Assembly (NCBI GenBank): GCA_014898415.1
Contig: RCTD01000002.1
Span: forward strand, 1,612,001-1,676,000
Direction of reading: 5' to 3'
From: Stromatinia cepivora
Taxonomy: Eukaryota; Ascomycota; Leotiomycetes; Helotiales; Sclerotiniaceae
DNA: 64,000 nucleotides
Shown here: positions 1 through 11,972 of the stretch, piece after piece
Numbering within the stretch: position 1 is the first letter of the stretch
How the letters are laid out: each line of letters starts with the position of its first letter
Program-made: the position numbers and the translations under genes
Notes under the pieces: model-generated
Database searches by the model: none
Told to the model about the DNA's origin: nothing
The model's input: the letters and a program-made list of their open reading frames with translations, nothing else

Positions 1-828
1 CAACTAAAACTTCAATCTATTATATTTGCCTACTATTAAATTCTTTTTTCTTTATAAAATATTGGAGATTATTATAATCCATTTTGATTATAATAATATA
101 TCGATTACTTGTAATATAATACCATTATTAAACAAAAATTATATAAATAATTAAAAGTTCCTAATTATAAATCCAATACTTTTGTTTTACTGAATTAAAT
201 TTCCTTGAATAAAAAGTAACAAAATATTATTAAGAAATAATAGAATCATTTATATTATCGAAAAACAATTAAAAAAGTATATATTCTAATACAAACCTAA
301 AAACATCAATTTCGATTAAAATTCGGAATATTGAATCGAAATATCGAAGTATCGATACAATAATGAAAACTTCTTTTAAATTATCAAAAGCATTTTGAAC
401 CTTTCTTATTTATTTGAATTCTAATATAATCTTTCCTTTTTTAATACTTTGTAATAAATTTATTAGATTATAAACGATTTACAAATAGATTATAATAAAC
501 CATCAATAAAAGCTTACAAAATCTAAAAAGATCTGAATTTCACAAAAAAATATCAATACTGATTATTTAATAATAATTTGAATTTTGTTTAGCTTTACAA
601 TAATACCCTTCTCTGATATAATAAAATCTAGGAATTCTATTTTATATATATAAAATATATATTTCTTTCATTTGATATAAATTTATATTCAAGTAATTTA
701 GTAAAGATTTTATAAATATTGATAATATAAGTTTCTTTATTTTTGAAATAAATAAAAATGTTATTTAAATATATAATACAAATATTATTTGCAAAACTAA
801 TAAGTATTTGATTGATATATATCTGAAA
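1..828 (-). mobile_element. Ty3/gypsy element E, left part (degraded)
   Basis: This is the downstream part of a minus-strand Ty3/gypsy retrotransposon that runs off the left edge. Minus-strand translation of 637-828 gives a worn reverse transcriptase catalytic core: the segment IIYLNNIFIYFKNKE matches the gypsy YLDDILIYS box with both Asp changed to Asn, as expected from G-to-A mutation. The element is cut at 828 by copia D and resumes at 6311. Positions 1-636 should hold the end of reverse transcriptase and RNase H by position, but I could not recognise them. No intact ORF remains and the sequence is very AT-rich. Confidence 0.75.
637..828 (-). pseudogene. gypsy reverse transcriptase relic, catalytic half (element E)
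   Basis: About 64 codons stay open on the minus strand and align with the gypsy reverse transcriptase catalytic region (YLNNIFIY for YLDDILIY, then a KF-x-NE-like thumb). The missing N-terminal half is found at 6311-6570 on the same strand. Joined across the copia D insertion the frame reads through the TFQ-x-x-IN motif, so a single insertion event split the domain. It is inactive: the catalytic Asp pair is lost. Confidence 0.75.
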
Positions 829-994
829 TGTTAGAAATGAGGCCATCATAGGATTAGAATTGAAGTTATATGATTATAATGGTGCACAGATCATATTTAG
901 GGATAACCTTAATTCTATTTTTATTAGAATTATAAATCCTTAATTCAATCTATATAATTAATAATATTATTATTTTTTATATTAAAATTTAATA
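829..994 (+). repeat. 5' LTR of copia D
   Basis: Starts TGTTAGAAATGAGG and ends at TTTAATA. It pairs with 6140-6305 over the same 166 bp, the differences I checked being transitions. The outer (left) end keeps C and G, while the inner (right) end is almost pure A/T. Confidence 0.88.
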
Positions 995-3029
995 GGTTAT
1001 AAGATTCAATTATATAATAATAATTAGAAAGTAAAGCAAATCGAAAAAAGATTAATATAATTAGTAAAGATAAAACAAAATGAAAATTAGAGTTTTTATA
1101 TAATATCATCAAAACAAAATTGAAATATAATAATACAATTTATAATTCATAATATTATAAATTAAAACAAAAAGTAATCTATATAATATTAATATAGAAT
1201 TATAATAAAAACAAAAAATAAATTCATATAATTATAAGAAAATATATTATAATATGATTTTATGAATTTTTTTATTATTTTATTTTTATATTTCTTTATT
1301 ATCCCAAATCTATTTGTTATATATTTTTTAAAACTATTTTAAAAACCCAAAAACTATTTTCGATATTCATCAAATAATAAGAAACTTTTATAATATCGAA
1401 ATCAAACAATCCTTTGAAATTCGATCAAAACAATTATAAATAATAATTTAGATAAACAAAGATATAATTGAAAAAAAAAAGATAGTTTTATATAATTAAT
1501 TAAATATTAAATGAATATATATAGATTATAAGATTTAATATAATATTTATTTATAAAATAAATAATTATATATATTATAATATCAAATTGAAAACAGAAT
1601 ACTTAAAGAATAAAACGAATATATTATTATATATTTATATAATATTTAATAATAATAATAAAGCCTTTATCGATGAATATTCAATAATATATATATTTTG
1701 GAAATATTTTAAATCAAAATATATTAGAATCAATATAATTATAATCAATATATATATAATAATAATCCAGAACTTCAAATTTCAATCCAATACTTATTCT
1801 GATATAATTATTATCGAAATCTAGAATAAATTAAAAGAATATAAAAGGAAATTAGGAATTATAAATAAAAATTATTGATTAATATATTAAAATATTATTT
1901 TATTCTTGATTTTAATATATAATTTTTTAATCGATTATCAAAAAATAATAGATATATTAGATATTCAAATCAACTTTAGTATTAATAATAAAATTAAATA
2001 TTTACAAATTAAAAAACTTTATTTTAAAAATAAATCAAAATGAATATAAATTGTAAAAGGATTTAAATATACTTTTCGATATTAAAAATTAGATTTCAAA
2101 ATTCCAAACAATATTTACGATTTATATTAAAGGAAAGATTATTATATATAAGATTATTTATATTTAATATAAATTAATAAATTTCTTTATAATTATTTTT
2201 ATTATTAAAAGAAAAAAGAATCATCGAATTCAAAGAAAGTTTATTTCAATAAAAAAAACCGAATATATTTTATTAATAATATTTTTGAATTAAATTTTGA
2301 TATTGAAGATATAATAAAGAAAGATTATAATTTAATAAAAAAAATTATTAATAAAACTTTTTCTAATAAATAATATATTGATATAAATATTTTTTTATAT
2401 ATATCTAATCAATCTTTATTATTTAGATTAATAAAATTTATTATTAAATAAAAAATAAAGATTAATAAAAGAATAATATATTATTATTATTAGAATTTAA
2501 TAGATATAATATACAAAGATAATTCTAAAATATTATTTTTAAATATATTATATATATTAGGATTAAAAATAAATTTGTTATCAAAAAAAAGAATCTATAA
2601 AATAAAATTATAAAGAAAATTCAATTTTTATTATATATATTTCAAAAAAAATAATAAAAAAGTTATTTATATTAGAATACAAAATAAAATATATATAGTT
2701 TTATATATAATCAAAGGATATAAAGATATAATTTTTTATTTGAATATATATTAAAATAATTAGAAAAAAAGTTTTTTTTTAAAATAATCGATAATATCAA
2801 AGATATCAATAACAAATTAATATTTAAGAAAAAAAAGAGATATCTATTATAATATCAAAAATTCAATTATCTAGATCCAAACAAAATCAAGAATTTATAT
2901 AAAGTATTCAATATAATCAAATCAATAAAAATCCTAATTGAATTAAATATCTATAAAATATATATATTCATCAAAATAATCAATTGTATTCCGAAACAAT
3001 TAAATCTATATAAATCAAAAAGATTCGAA

Positions 3030-3150
3030 TTTATATATTTCGATATTATAGGATTATTCCCAAAATCGATTTAAAGGAATTATTATTTTATATTGATTAT
3101 TAATAATTATACAAAAATAAATTGGATTATATTATTTAAACAAAAAAACA
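3030..3150 (+). pseudogene. copia integrase core relic (element D)
   Basis: One plus frame reads FIYFDIIGLFPKSI then a stop and YYFILIINNYTKINWIILF. This matches the copia integrase signature around the first catalytic Asp (D-x-x-G-P-F-P ... Y-F-x-x-F-I-D-D-Y-S-R). The Asp pair of the second block reads Asn-Asn, as RIP would produce. The following ORF at 3738-4088 lies between integrase and reverse transcriptase and has no recognisable motif. Confidence 0.7.
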
Positions 3151-4859
3151 ATATAATTCAAATATTGAAAATTTAAAAAAAAAAAATAGAATTAATTACT
3201 AAAAAAAAGATTATTATAATTAGAATTAATAATATATTGGAATTCTTATAAGCTATTTATAAATGATTATTAAGTATATAATCCGAAATTATAATAATTG
3301 CTTTTTTATATTAAAACAAATTTATAAAATAAAATATAAGGATTATAAAAATAAATATAAAAGTAATATTAAAAAAAATTAGATTATTATTAGAATTTTG
3401 AAATGAAATTGTAAAGTATAATATATATATCAAAAATCATATTAATATTGATTTTAATATAAATAAAATAAATTGATTTTTTATAAAAGTTTTTATAAAT
3501 ATAATATCAAATATAAAGATATATAAAATCTAAAAAAGCAAATATTATATTTATATCAATCCCAAAATTATTCCGAAAAAACAAAAATATAACAAATTAT
3601 AGGATATTTCGAGAATCGATATATTTCTAGAATATTCAAAAATTATAAACAAATATATCAAAATATATTCTCCAAAATTAAATTATATATTTCAATCAAA
3701 TAAAATAATTATAAATAAATCTTATTGAAAAAAAGATTTGAATTTTAAATTAAAAAATTGTAAATCAAATTTACAAGGAATAAAGAATATAAAATCAAAT
3801 CAAAGATTTTATAATAAATCAATAACAAATAAAATATCTTTTCTATTTTTAATATTAAATATAATATTGATATTATTTTCATTTCAAATATTCTTTCTAA
3901 TAGATATTATATCAAATTCAATGATTATATTAAATATTCTAATTATCGAATTGAAATTAAATAAATTAAATATATTAATATTAATATATAATAAAAATAA
4001 AGATGATAATATTCAAAAAATAAATCAAGAATTTTTTTTTAAAAATATTTTAAATATCAAATTTATTATTCCAAAGATTCTAATTTAAAAATCAATTTTT
4101 GCAAATTTTGAATTTATATTAAAAACAAAATTTAAGATTGTTTTAAATTTTATTGAAAAATTTATTTTAATAAGATCAAAAAGCAAAATAAATTTATAAT
4201 TATTTAAAATTAAATAAAAGAATATAATAGATTTTGAAAATGAATTTTTAAAGTATTTAATATAAAAATAGAAAAAAAATATAAAATAAGATTTTGAAGA
4301 AGAATAGGAAAACAAAATTATAAGGGTATTAATTATAATATTTATATAAATCAAAATTCAAGAAAATATAGAATATATTATAATTATAATTTCAATTATT
4401 TACAAAATAAATCTTTATATTAAAAATAAGATCATTTTAGATTTTATAATTTTATTAATAGATATAAATAATATAAAAAATATAATATATTTGATTAAAA
4501 AAATTCTGAAAATCAAAATATTAAGAATTTATAAGAAAGCACTATCGAATCGAGAATATTCTAAAAAATAAAAGAAAATTATTCAAAAAGAAATTATATT
4601 TTTAATTCAAAATAATATTTAAAAAGAATATATATTTTTTAAAAAAAGTAATCTGATTTTAATGAAATAAGTATTTATAATTAAAATCAAAAATAATAAG
4701 ATAGAATAATTCAAAATAAAATTAATAATTCGAGAATTTAATTAAATATTAAAAAAAGATTATAATGAAATATTTGTATTAATAATAAAGCTAGATATAT
4801 TCAAATTATTCCTAATTATTATTATAAAAGAAAATTTGGAATATTTATATTTCGATATC

Positions 4860-5130
4860 AAAAACGTCTTTATTGAATTATATTTAAAAAAAAAGATTTA
4901 TTTTAAACCACCCCAAAATATCAAAATCGAAAAGAGATATATATTACAAATTTTATGAAATCTATATAATTTAAAGTAAATTGAAAGAGATTGAAATTTA
5001 TTATTGAAGAAAAAGTTTTTAAATATTGATTTTGTACAAAATTTGGCAGATCTATATTTATATATATTCAAAGATTATAATATAATATTATTAGTATATA
5101 TCAATAATATCGTTATTATATTATATATAT
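4860..5130 (+). pseudogene. copia reverse transcriptase relic (element D)
   Basis: Plus-strand translation gives FDIKNVFIELYLKKKIYF, matching the copia block D-V-K-T-A-F-L-N-G-x-L. It continues with SLYNLK (for S-L-Y-G-L-K-Q) and ends LLVYINNIVII, matching L-L-V-Y-V-D-D-I. Catalytic Asp residues are replaced by Asn and in-frame stops interrupt the reading. RNase H should follow to about 5,600 but is too worn to call. Confidence 0.8.
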
Positions 5131-6139
5131 TATTATAAATCATTTGATTCAATGAAAAGTTATCGGTTTATTTTAATATTAAGAATCTAAAGGAGATTAA
5201 TAAGATCCTAAATATTAGAATCATTTATAATAGAAAAATATATATATTAATTATAAATCAAAAAGAATATTTCAATATTATACTAATCAAATATAATATT
5301 ATATATAAATAATATTAAACTAAGAAACTATCAATAATGAATTATATCCATCTTCGATTAGTAATCGATAATAATGAATTAATAGATATAAATAAATATC
5401 AATAATGAATAGAAAATATAATTCATTTAATAATATATATTCGATTAGATATAATATTTTTAATTGGAAGATTTTCATAATTTATAATAAAATCAGTAAA
5501 ATATTATATTATAGTTTTGAAGAATTTGATATAATATCTACAATTAATAATCAAATAGAAATTATAATTCAAATCAAAGAAAATATAATCTAATATTTGT
5601 AAAGAATATAATATACCTGATAATATAATAAAGGTATATATAAATATAGATTGAATTAATAATAAATATAACCAAAAAAGTATTTTAAAAAGAATTATAA
5701 TATTCTATAAAGATTTTATATTATAGATTAATAAGAAATAAATATCTATAATTATCTTTAATATAGAATTAGAATATATTATAATAATAATATTCATTAA
5801 ACAAAAGAAATAGATTATACAAATATTTAAAGATCTATTTAGATTAAATTATATTGAAAAGAATAGAAATATAATTTAAATATTTAATAATAATCAAAAT
5901 ACTTTAGTTTTAATCAAGAATCTATATTTATACAAACAATCCAAATATATAAATATTAGTTATCATTTTATTAAAGATTTAATAAAAAAGGAAAAAATTG
6001 CTATTAATTATATCAATATATATAATATAATTATCAATGAAATAACGAAGTTTTGTATAAAGATTGCTTTTAAAAGATTCAAAAAAATATTAGGATTAGT
6101 AATCTAAAAGAATCGAATAGGATATCCTCAATAAAGGAA

Positions 6140-6305
6140 TATTAGAAATAAAACCATTATAGGATTAAAATTGAGATTATATAATCATAATGATATACAA
6201 ATCATATTTAGGGATAATTTCAATTCTATTTCTATTAGAATTATAGATCCTTAGTTTAATCTATATAATCAACAATATTATTACTTCCTGCACCAAAACT
6301 TAACA
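6140..6305 (+). repeat. 3' LTR of copia D
   Basis: Starts TATTAGAAAT (mutated from TGTTAGAAAT) and ends CTTAACA, followed at once by the TGAAA target duplication. The inner left end is mutated and the outer right end is preserved, the mirror image of the 5' LTR. Confidence 0.88.
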
Positions 6306-6310
6306 TGAAA

Positions 6311-6570
6311 GATAATAAAAGTATTGATCAAATCGAAAAGTATAATTAGATATTCGAATTATTCGTAATAAATACAAAATGCTATCTTTTATTTATTGTT
6401 TTCTTATATATATATTCGATAATATATATCTTTAAAATCGAGTTTTGTGAAAATAGCCCCTTATTTTAAACGATTCAATAATTCGTTAATTAAAAGTAAA
6501 AAAGTACAATCCTTCTTTATAATCCAATTGAAATCATAATAATCAATAACTATTGCTTTTCTTTGAACTA
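6311..6570 (-). pseudogene. gypsy reverse transcriptase relic, N-terminal half (element E)
   Basis: Holds the finger and palm motifs of a gypsy reverse transcriptase on the minus strand (IDYYDFN near 6550, LINELLNRLK near 6480, EYLIILFDLIN near 6350). It completes the fragment at 637-828. No uninterrupted frame exists and the region is non-functional. Confidence 0.7.
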
Positions 6571-7811
6571 AATATAATCAGGGTTTCAACAAAACTAATC
6601 GAATAACGAATCCAGTCTTTCTTTTGATATTCTTCGAAATACTTTTGTAAAATCGTTAATTCCTTTCCCGAAAAAGTATATATTGAATCTCAAAAGAAAA
6701 TTGATCCAAATTCAAAATCAATATAATATTTTATTAAATAATAATCAAAAAGTATATCATTCTTATTTTCAAAGAAAACTTATTTGTAATCCTTATATTC
6801 AAAAAGTATTTGAAAAAATGATAATATAAAAATACTTCTAGCATTTGATAATGATCTTATAATTGATTAAGTTTCAAATAATAAAATATAGATTTTGATT
6901 TTAGCTTTTATTTTTTATATAATTCTTTAACTATTATCATTTTCAAATCTTATAATACAGATCTGAAATAAAAGAAAATCGATTATCAATCGATATCCGG
7001 GTTTATTATTTGAAATCAAAATAACCCTGAATTAATATCAATCTTAAATAAATCCAGAAGAATAATAATGAATTGATAAATATATATTCTTTTTTCTTTA
7101 TATTCATTTGCTATTTTAAAAATAAACTAACAACTACTACAAAAAGATACATCAATCCTATTCATTGATATTAAAAAATACCTTTATCAAAATTAAAGAT
7201 CTAATTCTATTCGATATATTTGTTTTATTAAATAATATTAATTTATATTTCGAAATCGATAAAATAATATATCTTTATCGAAATATTATCAAACTTGAAA
7301 ATTGTTTCAATAATTAAAATAATATATTCCTTTTATTAAAGATCTAGAATCACCAAAATAATTAAAATTACTATTGAATTCTGATATTTCCTTGATTATT
7401 ATCTTATAAAAGATATACAAAGTAATTATAAATAGAATAATTGCTTTTATATTATCAATAAATATATAGATTAATATATTCTCTCAAATAATAATCCAAT
7501 TACTAACAATAATAATATTACAACTCCTATTTTTGATAATTTCCTTCGAAATTCCTTTATCTTTCTTTTCCATTGAAAAAGATTTGAAATATTGAAATTA
7601 TAATTATATATTAATAATCAATAATAAATTATTTTGTTATTAAAATTGTTTATTTTGAAAAAGATTAAAAGAATAATTTGTTTATACAAAAAGATTAATT
7701 TGTTTTCGATTATGAAATATATCCAAAAAATTTATTATATAATAAATTTTATTTATATTCTTCAAATAATATATTTGTTTGATCAATTCGTTTCTATTTT
7801 CGAATTATTAA

Positions 7812-7885
7812 AATGTCACACCAAAAGTGACGCCACACTTGACGAATGGTTAATTGGGTTGATATAGTAATCATTTCCCGTGATA
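7812..7885. other. GC-richer islet, possible element edge
   Basis: Within AT-rich sequence this stretch starts TGTCACACC, contains AAGTGACGCCACACTTGACG and fades into AT-rich sequence to the right. In this window such preserved patches mark the outer ends of RIP-mutated elements, so it may be the left edge of an unrecognised LTR. I found no partner copy or target duplication in the window. Confidence 0.3.
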
Positions 7886-8100
7886 TAAAATGATTTGGAA
7901 ATTCTTTTTATAATATAAAAAAATAAATTTATTAAAAGATATTTTTTCTGAATATGCTTTATTTCAAATTCGATTTCTTCCTTCAAATTATCAAAATATA
8001 TTATAAAGTTATTTATATTTTATATAGATTATTATTTAATATAGATTATTTATTATATAATCAAATATTAATAATTGCTTTTGTTTAATATTATATTATA

Positions 8101-8263
8101 TGTTGGATTTTGGATCATATCGTATATCTAAGCATGGGACTATACTATAATGGGATTAGTCTGCATATGATTCTATCGAATTATATAATCTGTATAATAA
8201 CTTCTAATTAAATAACCTTATAAAAAAAATGCTTTTTTATTTATTCAATATAATTTATTAATA
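8101..8263 (+). repeat. 5' LTR of element F
   Basis: Begins TGTTGGATTTTGGATC and ends TTATTAATA. Same length as the right copy at 10341-10503. The left end is preserved and the right end mutated. Confidence 0.85.
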
Positions 8264-8278
8264 AATTATAAACCCGGG
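8263..8278 (+). other. Half-tRNA(iMet) primer binding site of F
   Basis: The bases directly after the LTR read ATTATAAACCCGG. This corresponds to GTTATGAGCCCGG (found intact after the 5' LTR of element B) with only G-to-A changes. The complement CCGGGCTCATAAC is the anticodon stem-loop of an initiator Met tRNA with anticodon CAT. Confidence 0.65.
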
Positions 8279-8379
8279 TTCTATGTATTATTGTGTAATT
8301 TAGGGTTAATCTTTTAGAATGAAAGATCAAGTCTTTGATAGATCTGACAGAATAGATAAGTAAAGTTGATATAATTGAA

Positions 8380-8560
8380 TAGGAAAGTCTGTTATACTAA
8401 ATATAGTTGATAAAGTGAAGAGTAGTTTATATAGTAGGCAAGCAAAGGAATTCGTTATATTAAATATATTTGCAGAATAGGATTAAATAGGATTATAGAT
8501 TACTCAATAAATAAATGAGGAAATTTGTTATACTAAATATATTAACAGAATTGAATCCCA
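8380..8560 (+). repeat. Internal repeats of element F
   Basis: A motif close to TTGTTATACTAAATATATT, followed by an ACAGAAT or GCAGAAT tail, recurs about three times (near 8390, 8452 and 8527). It may be a cis-acting repeat of the short element. No coding function is apparent. Confidence 0.4.
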
Positions 8561-9724
8561 ATAATATAGTTAATATAGGAGAGCTTGTTTTAGGAAATTA
8601 TTCAGATAGAAAATGTTATCTTTTTATATCCTTTTTCCGATAATTCGAAAATCAATCGATTCTTTTGATATCTCTTTTCTTTTTCGAAAGTCTTTTTGCT
8701 TTGAAATAAATACTCTACAAAGCAAAATAAGCTTTTCGAAATTTCTTCAAATAAGATTCGAATATTCTTATTCTTCGAATACCTTCGATCCTTATACAAT
8801 TGATAAATTCTTTATAGAAAATCTAATAGAAGTATTGGAGATTATATTTCTGATATAATTTTTAAAGGAGTTATGAAACCCATACTTGTTTTCGTTTTAG
8901 ATATTTTGGGGATTCGTTTTTAAGATCTATTATATCCTTTTGTTCGATTTCAAATGATTATGGATTTACTTCGTTTTTTGATTTTATTAAAATAAATTTA
9001 TCAACAAAATTTAAGATAATCTTAAATTTTAATTCTGGTATAGATTCAGGGTCTATAGAAATTGACTTTTGGGTTGGAACCTCTGGAATAATGGATTCGA
9101 TATCTGAAGTATCTTTGGAATAAGATTCTTGATTTGTTTTTTTTTTTTGAAATCCATATTTGTTTTCGTTTTTGAAGGAATTTTATATCATTTGTATTGG
9201 AAGATTCTTTTATTTATTATATTATATTGAAGAGATATTACTGTTTTTGTTTTGAAGAATAGCACTTCTGTTTTGAAAAAGTATTCTTTTCATTCTTTTT
9301 GGGGATTCTCTATTAATATCCAATCTTTTCTTTAATTATCATTTCTTTTATATTGTTGTTGATATTTTTTTGTTTTTCTTTTTGTAATTATAGTTACTAG
9401 TTTTATTATCTTTTGATGTATTGTTTATTATATATTGCTTCAATTCTATTTTGTTTTTATTTTTAGATTAATATTATTTTATTATATCTTTATATTCAAT
9501 GTTTATAATGATAATTATATTGACGATTATAGGGGAGAAGGAGAGTATCCTTGGTAAAGAAGCTGAAAGTGGAATTGAAGGTAATTATAAAAGAAACCGG
9601 AAATGGAATCAGAAAAGGAGATTATATATTAGAAGATATATAAAGCGATATATTAAAAGGAGTGGATGATTATATTAATAGTAAAAGGATATATATTTAA
9701 ATAAGAGAAATATTAGATTCTATT

Positions 9725-9895
9725 ATATAGTATATGGAGATTATTAGATATTTAATCAAATATAATATTAAAGATCGATAGATATTATAGCTTTTTGGAG
9801 TTGGTAGTTAATAAAGTTTATTAGTTAGTATATAGAGATTATTAGTATTTAGATAAATATAGTATTAAAGATCAATAGATATAATAATTCCTTGG
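9725..9895 (+). repeat. Two-copy ~60-bp repeat inside element F
   Basis: The block beginning AGTATATGGAGATTATTAG (near 9730) and ending near a GATCGATAGATATTAT motif recurs near 9826-9890 with small differences (AGTATATAGAGATTATTAG ... GATCAATAGATATAAT). Confidence 0.5.
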
Positions 9896-10340
9896 AATAA
9901 GAATTATTAGTTAGTAGTTTACTAGTTATCCTGGTTAATAATTAATTATATTTTTGCTATAAAAGGAAGAATTATGGGTATGATTTTATAGAATATATTG
10001 TTTTATTAAAAAGAGATATCTATATTATAATATAAAGCCGAAAACTTTAGTTCAATATGATTGAAGGATTGGAAATAGAAGAGATGGATTTCCTTTAATT
10101 TTTATTATGAAAAAAAGAATGCTGATTATTCTTTAAAGATTATTATATTATTATAAAACAATTATTTTATTCGAAATAATCTTATTAGATTTTGGATCTT
10201 AAAAGATTTAATAAAGGAATAATCATTCAATATTATTAGTTTTCTATTTCAGATTAATATTGTTCAGTTTGGTTTAAATCAGTTATAGTATTTATAGTTT
10301 AGCCCTTTCTGTTTTTATATATATTATGTTTTTAGGGGAG

Positions 10341-10503
10341 TATTGGATTTTGGATTATATTATATATCTAAGTATAGGACTATATTATAATGGGATTAGC
10401 CTGTACATGATTCTACCGAATCACATAACCTGTATAATAGTTTCTAGCCAGATAACCTTATAAAAAAAATGCTTTTCCATCCATTCAATATGACTTGTTA
10501 ATA
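10341..10503 (+). repeat. 3' LTR of element F
   Basis: Begins TATTGGATTTTGGATT (mutated TG) and ends GACTTGTTAATA, followed by the TTATA duplication. The right end keeps C and G; the left end is mutated. Confidence 0.85.
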
Positions 10504-10508
10504 TTATA

Positions 10509-11960
10509 TATATATTCCTTAAACTTTTTTTATAATATATTAAAATCCGTTATTCTATTTTTGTATCGATATCAAATTATAAAAGATTGTTTTTGGAAAT
10601 ATTGAATAATAAAATCTATTTTTTTTAATCTATCGAAAAATAATATCTGTTATTATTCCGAAATATAAATTCAATTCAAAAAAAAAAATCCTTTACTTTT
10701 ATAATAATAAAACCCTTATAAAATAAAAGTTTTTAAAATTTTAAAAATCTTCTTTAAAAAACTAAAATAAAATTAGATATTGTTTTTTACCATTAATAAT
10801 TATTATCAATAAACTAATTGCTTTTTTTATATAAAATAAACAAAAATCTCCTCGATTTGTTATTAATTTTCTAATCTAAAGATTTCAAATTCTTTTTATA
10901 TATTTTCGAATTTTTATATTAATTCTATTTCAAATTATATAATAAATTGATAATTTAATATCAACACTTTATCTTTATTATCATTCGGAATCCTTGATAT
11001 ATTTTTCTTTTGATTTTGAAAAACATTTGAATTAATCGAAAAATTTAGAATACTTTTTGTTCCCATTATAATTATTTGAAGAAATATTAATAATAATTAG
11101 TTCGTGGATTGCTTCTAGGGATGGAGTGGGGGGGAATTATAAAAATAACAAATAATAAAGAATTAATTAATTCTTAAACAATAGCAAAATTTTTCATTAT
11201 TCTTTTTTTATCTAAAAAAACCTTTTTTTTAAATCCAATAAAAAACAATATCAGAATAATAATAAATCGTTAATTATATATTAGAATTTAATAAATATAA
11301 AGATTTTATAAAGTTTTTTAATCGAACAATAGTATATCATTGATTATATATTTCCCTTTAATAATAAAGCCGCTCCCTTATAGTGTTTCCTAGCTTTACT
11401 AGCAATATCCGTAACATGATATCCCTGACCCCAATAAACCAACCAGAGCACATCTACCCCTAAGGGACCTTAAAATACTTCCTATACAAACTTTCAAATC
11501 CTTCCTGGAAGGACCATAAATTTATATAAAAAGAACATCATACATATATATTTATTAAACAAAAATCAAAAAACCAAACTCTTAATATTTAAAGAACAAT
11601 ATACAGAGGAAAATCATCTATTCCGAATTCGACAAGAGTAAAATCATTACTACTTCGAACTACAATCACAATTTACATAATCGATGATTCATTTATTATT
11701 AATCTTGTTCTTTTTTTTTCTTTTTTTTTTTTTCAAATCATTCGTTTTATCATTATACCACGAAAATCATATTTATAAAGAATAAATTCATTTTCAAATA
11801 TATATAAATTTAATTTAAAACTAATAATTTTAGTTTGAAACTAAAATCATTAATTCAAATTTTAAAGAATTGAAAATCATAATATCCTTCATAAATATAT
11901 TAATTTTGAAGATCATTAATTGAAGAATGGAAAGATCATTTTGAACCCACTTATCCTTCT
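10509..11960. other. AT-rich unassigned sequence
   Basis: About 1.45 kb of AT-rich sequence without a supported gene. It contains a G-run (near 11118-11135) that resembles a polypurine tract but has no adjoining LTR that I can pair. It also holds a preserved islet at about 11366-11510. It is probably degraded transposon sequence up to the edge of the gene island. Confidence 0.4.
11366..11510 (-). pseudogene. Coding-like islet, unidentified
   Basis: This less AT-rich stretch reads on the minus strand as an open segment containing YWGQGYHVTDIASKARKHYK (about 35 codons). The composition looks coding, but I recognise no family and there is no start or stop context. It could be a captured gene fragment or a less mutated part of a transposon. 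Confidence 0.2.
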
Positions 11961-11972
11961 AATAAGATCATT

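Larger units (their letters stand above)
829..6305 (+). mobile_element. Ty1/copia element D, full length, RIP-degraded
   Basis: A 5,477-bp LTR retrotransposon bounded by two 166-bp LTRs (829-994 and 6140-6305) and flanked by the 5-bp target duplication TGAAA (824-828, 6306-6310). The order integrase (about 3030-3150) then reverse transcriptase (about 4860-5130) on the plus strand defines it as copia rather than gypsy. A purine tract AATAAAGGAA lies directly before the 3' LTR. The first bases after the 5' LTR, GGTTATAAG, resemble the half-tRNA initiator-Met primer site seen in elements B and F, but the match ends after nine bases. Stops occur throughout. It inserted into the reverse transcriptase of gypsy element E. 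Confidence 0.88.
6311..8095 (-). mobile_element. Ty3/gypsy element E, right part (degraded)
   Basis: Continuation of element E after the copia D insertion. Minus-strand translation of about 6311-6360 gives EYLIILFDLIN, matching the gypsy box E-Y-L-V-M-P-F-G-L-T-N, and joins in frame to 828 across the TGAAA duplication. About 6465-6570 gives IDYYDFNWIIKKDCTFLLLI, matching V-D-Y-R-x-L-N-x-x-T-x-K ... P-L-P-x-I. Sequence from 6600 to 8095 should be protease and gag by position, but I cannot recognise them. A short GC-richer islet sits at 7812-7885. Confidence 0.7.
8101..10503 (+). mobile_element. Short LTR element F, probably non-autonomous copia type
   Basis: A 2,403-bp element with 163-bp LTRs (8101-8263 and 10341-10503) and the target duplication TTATA (8096-8100, 10504-10508). 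The sequence after the 5' LTR, ATTATAAACCCGG, equals GTTATGAGCCCGG with three G-to-A changes: the complement of the initiator-Met tRNA anticodon arm, the half-tRNA primer site of Ty5/copia-type elements. A purine tract AGGGGAG precedes the 3' LTR. The 2.1-kb interior has no recognisable integrase or reverse transcriptase, so it is a deletion derivative or non-autonomous form. The interior is unusual in keeping G while being poor in C on the plus strand. Confidence 0.82.

Noticed and set aside
1..11960. Mitochondrial DNA, because of very high AT content
   Set aside because: It contains nested nuclear LTR retrotransposons with RIP-type transitions and no mitochondrial genes.
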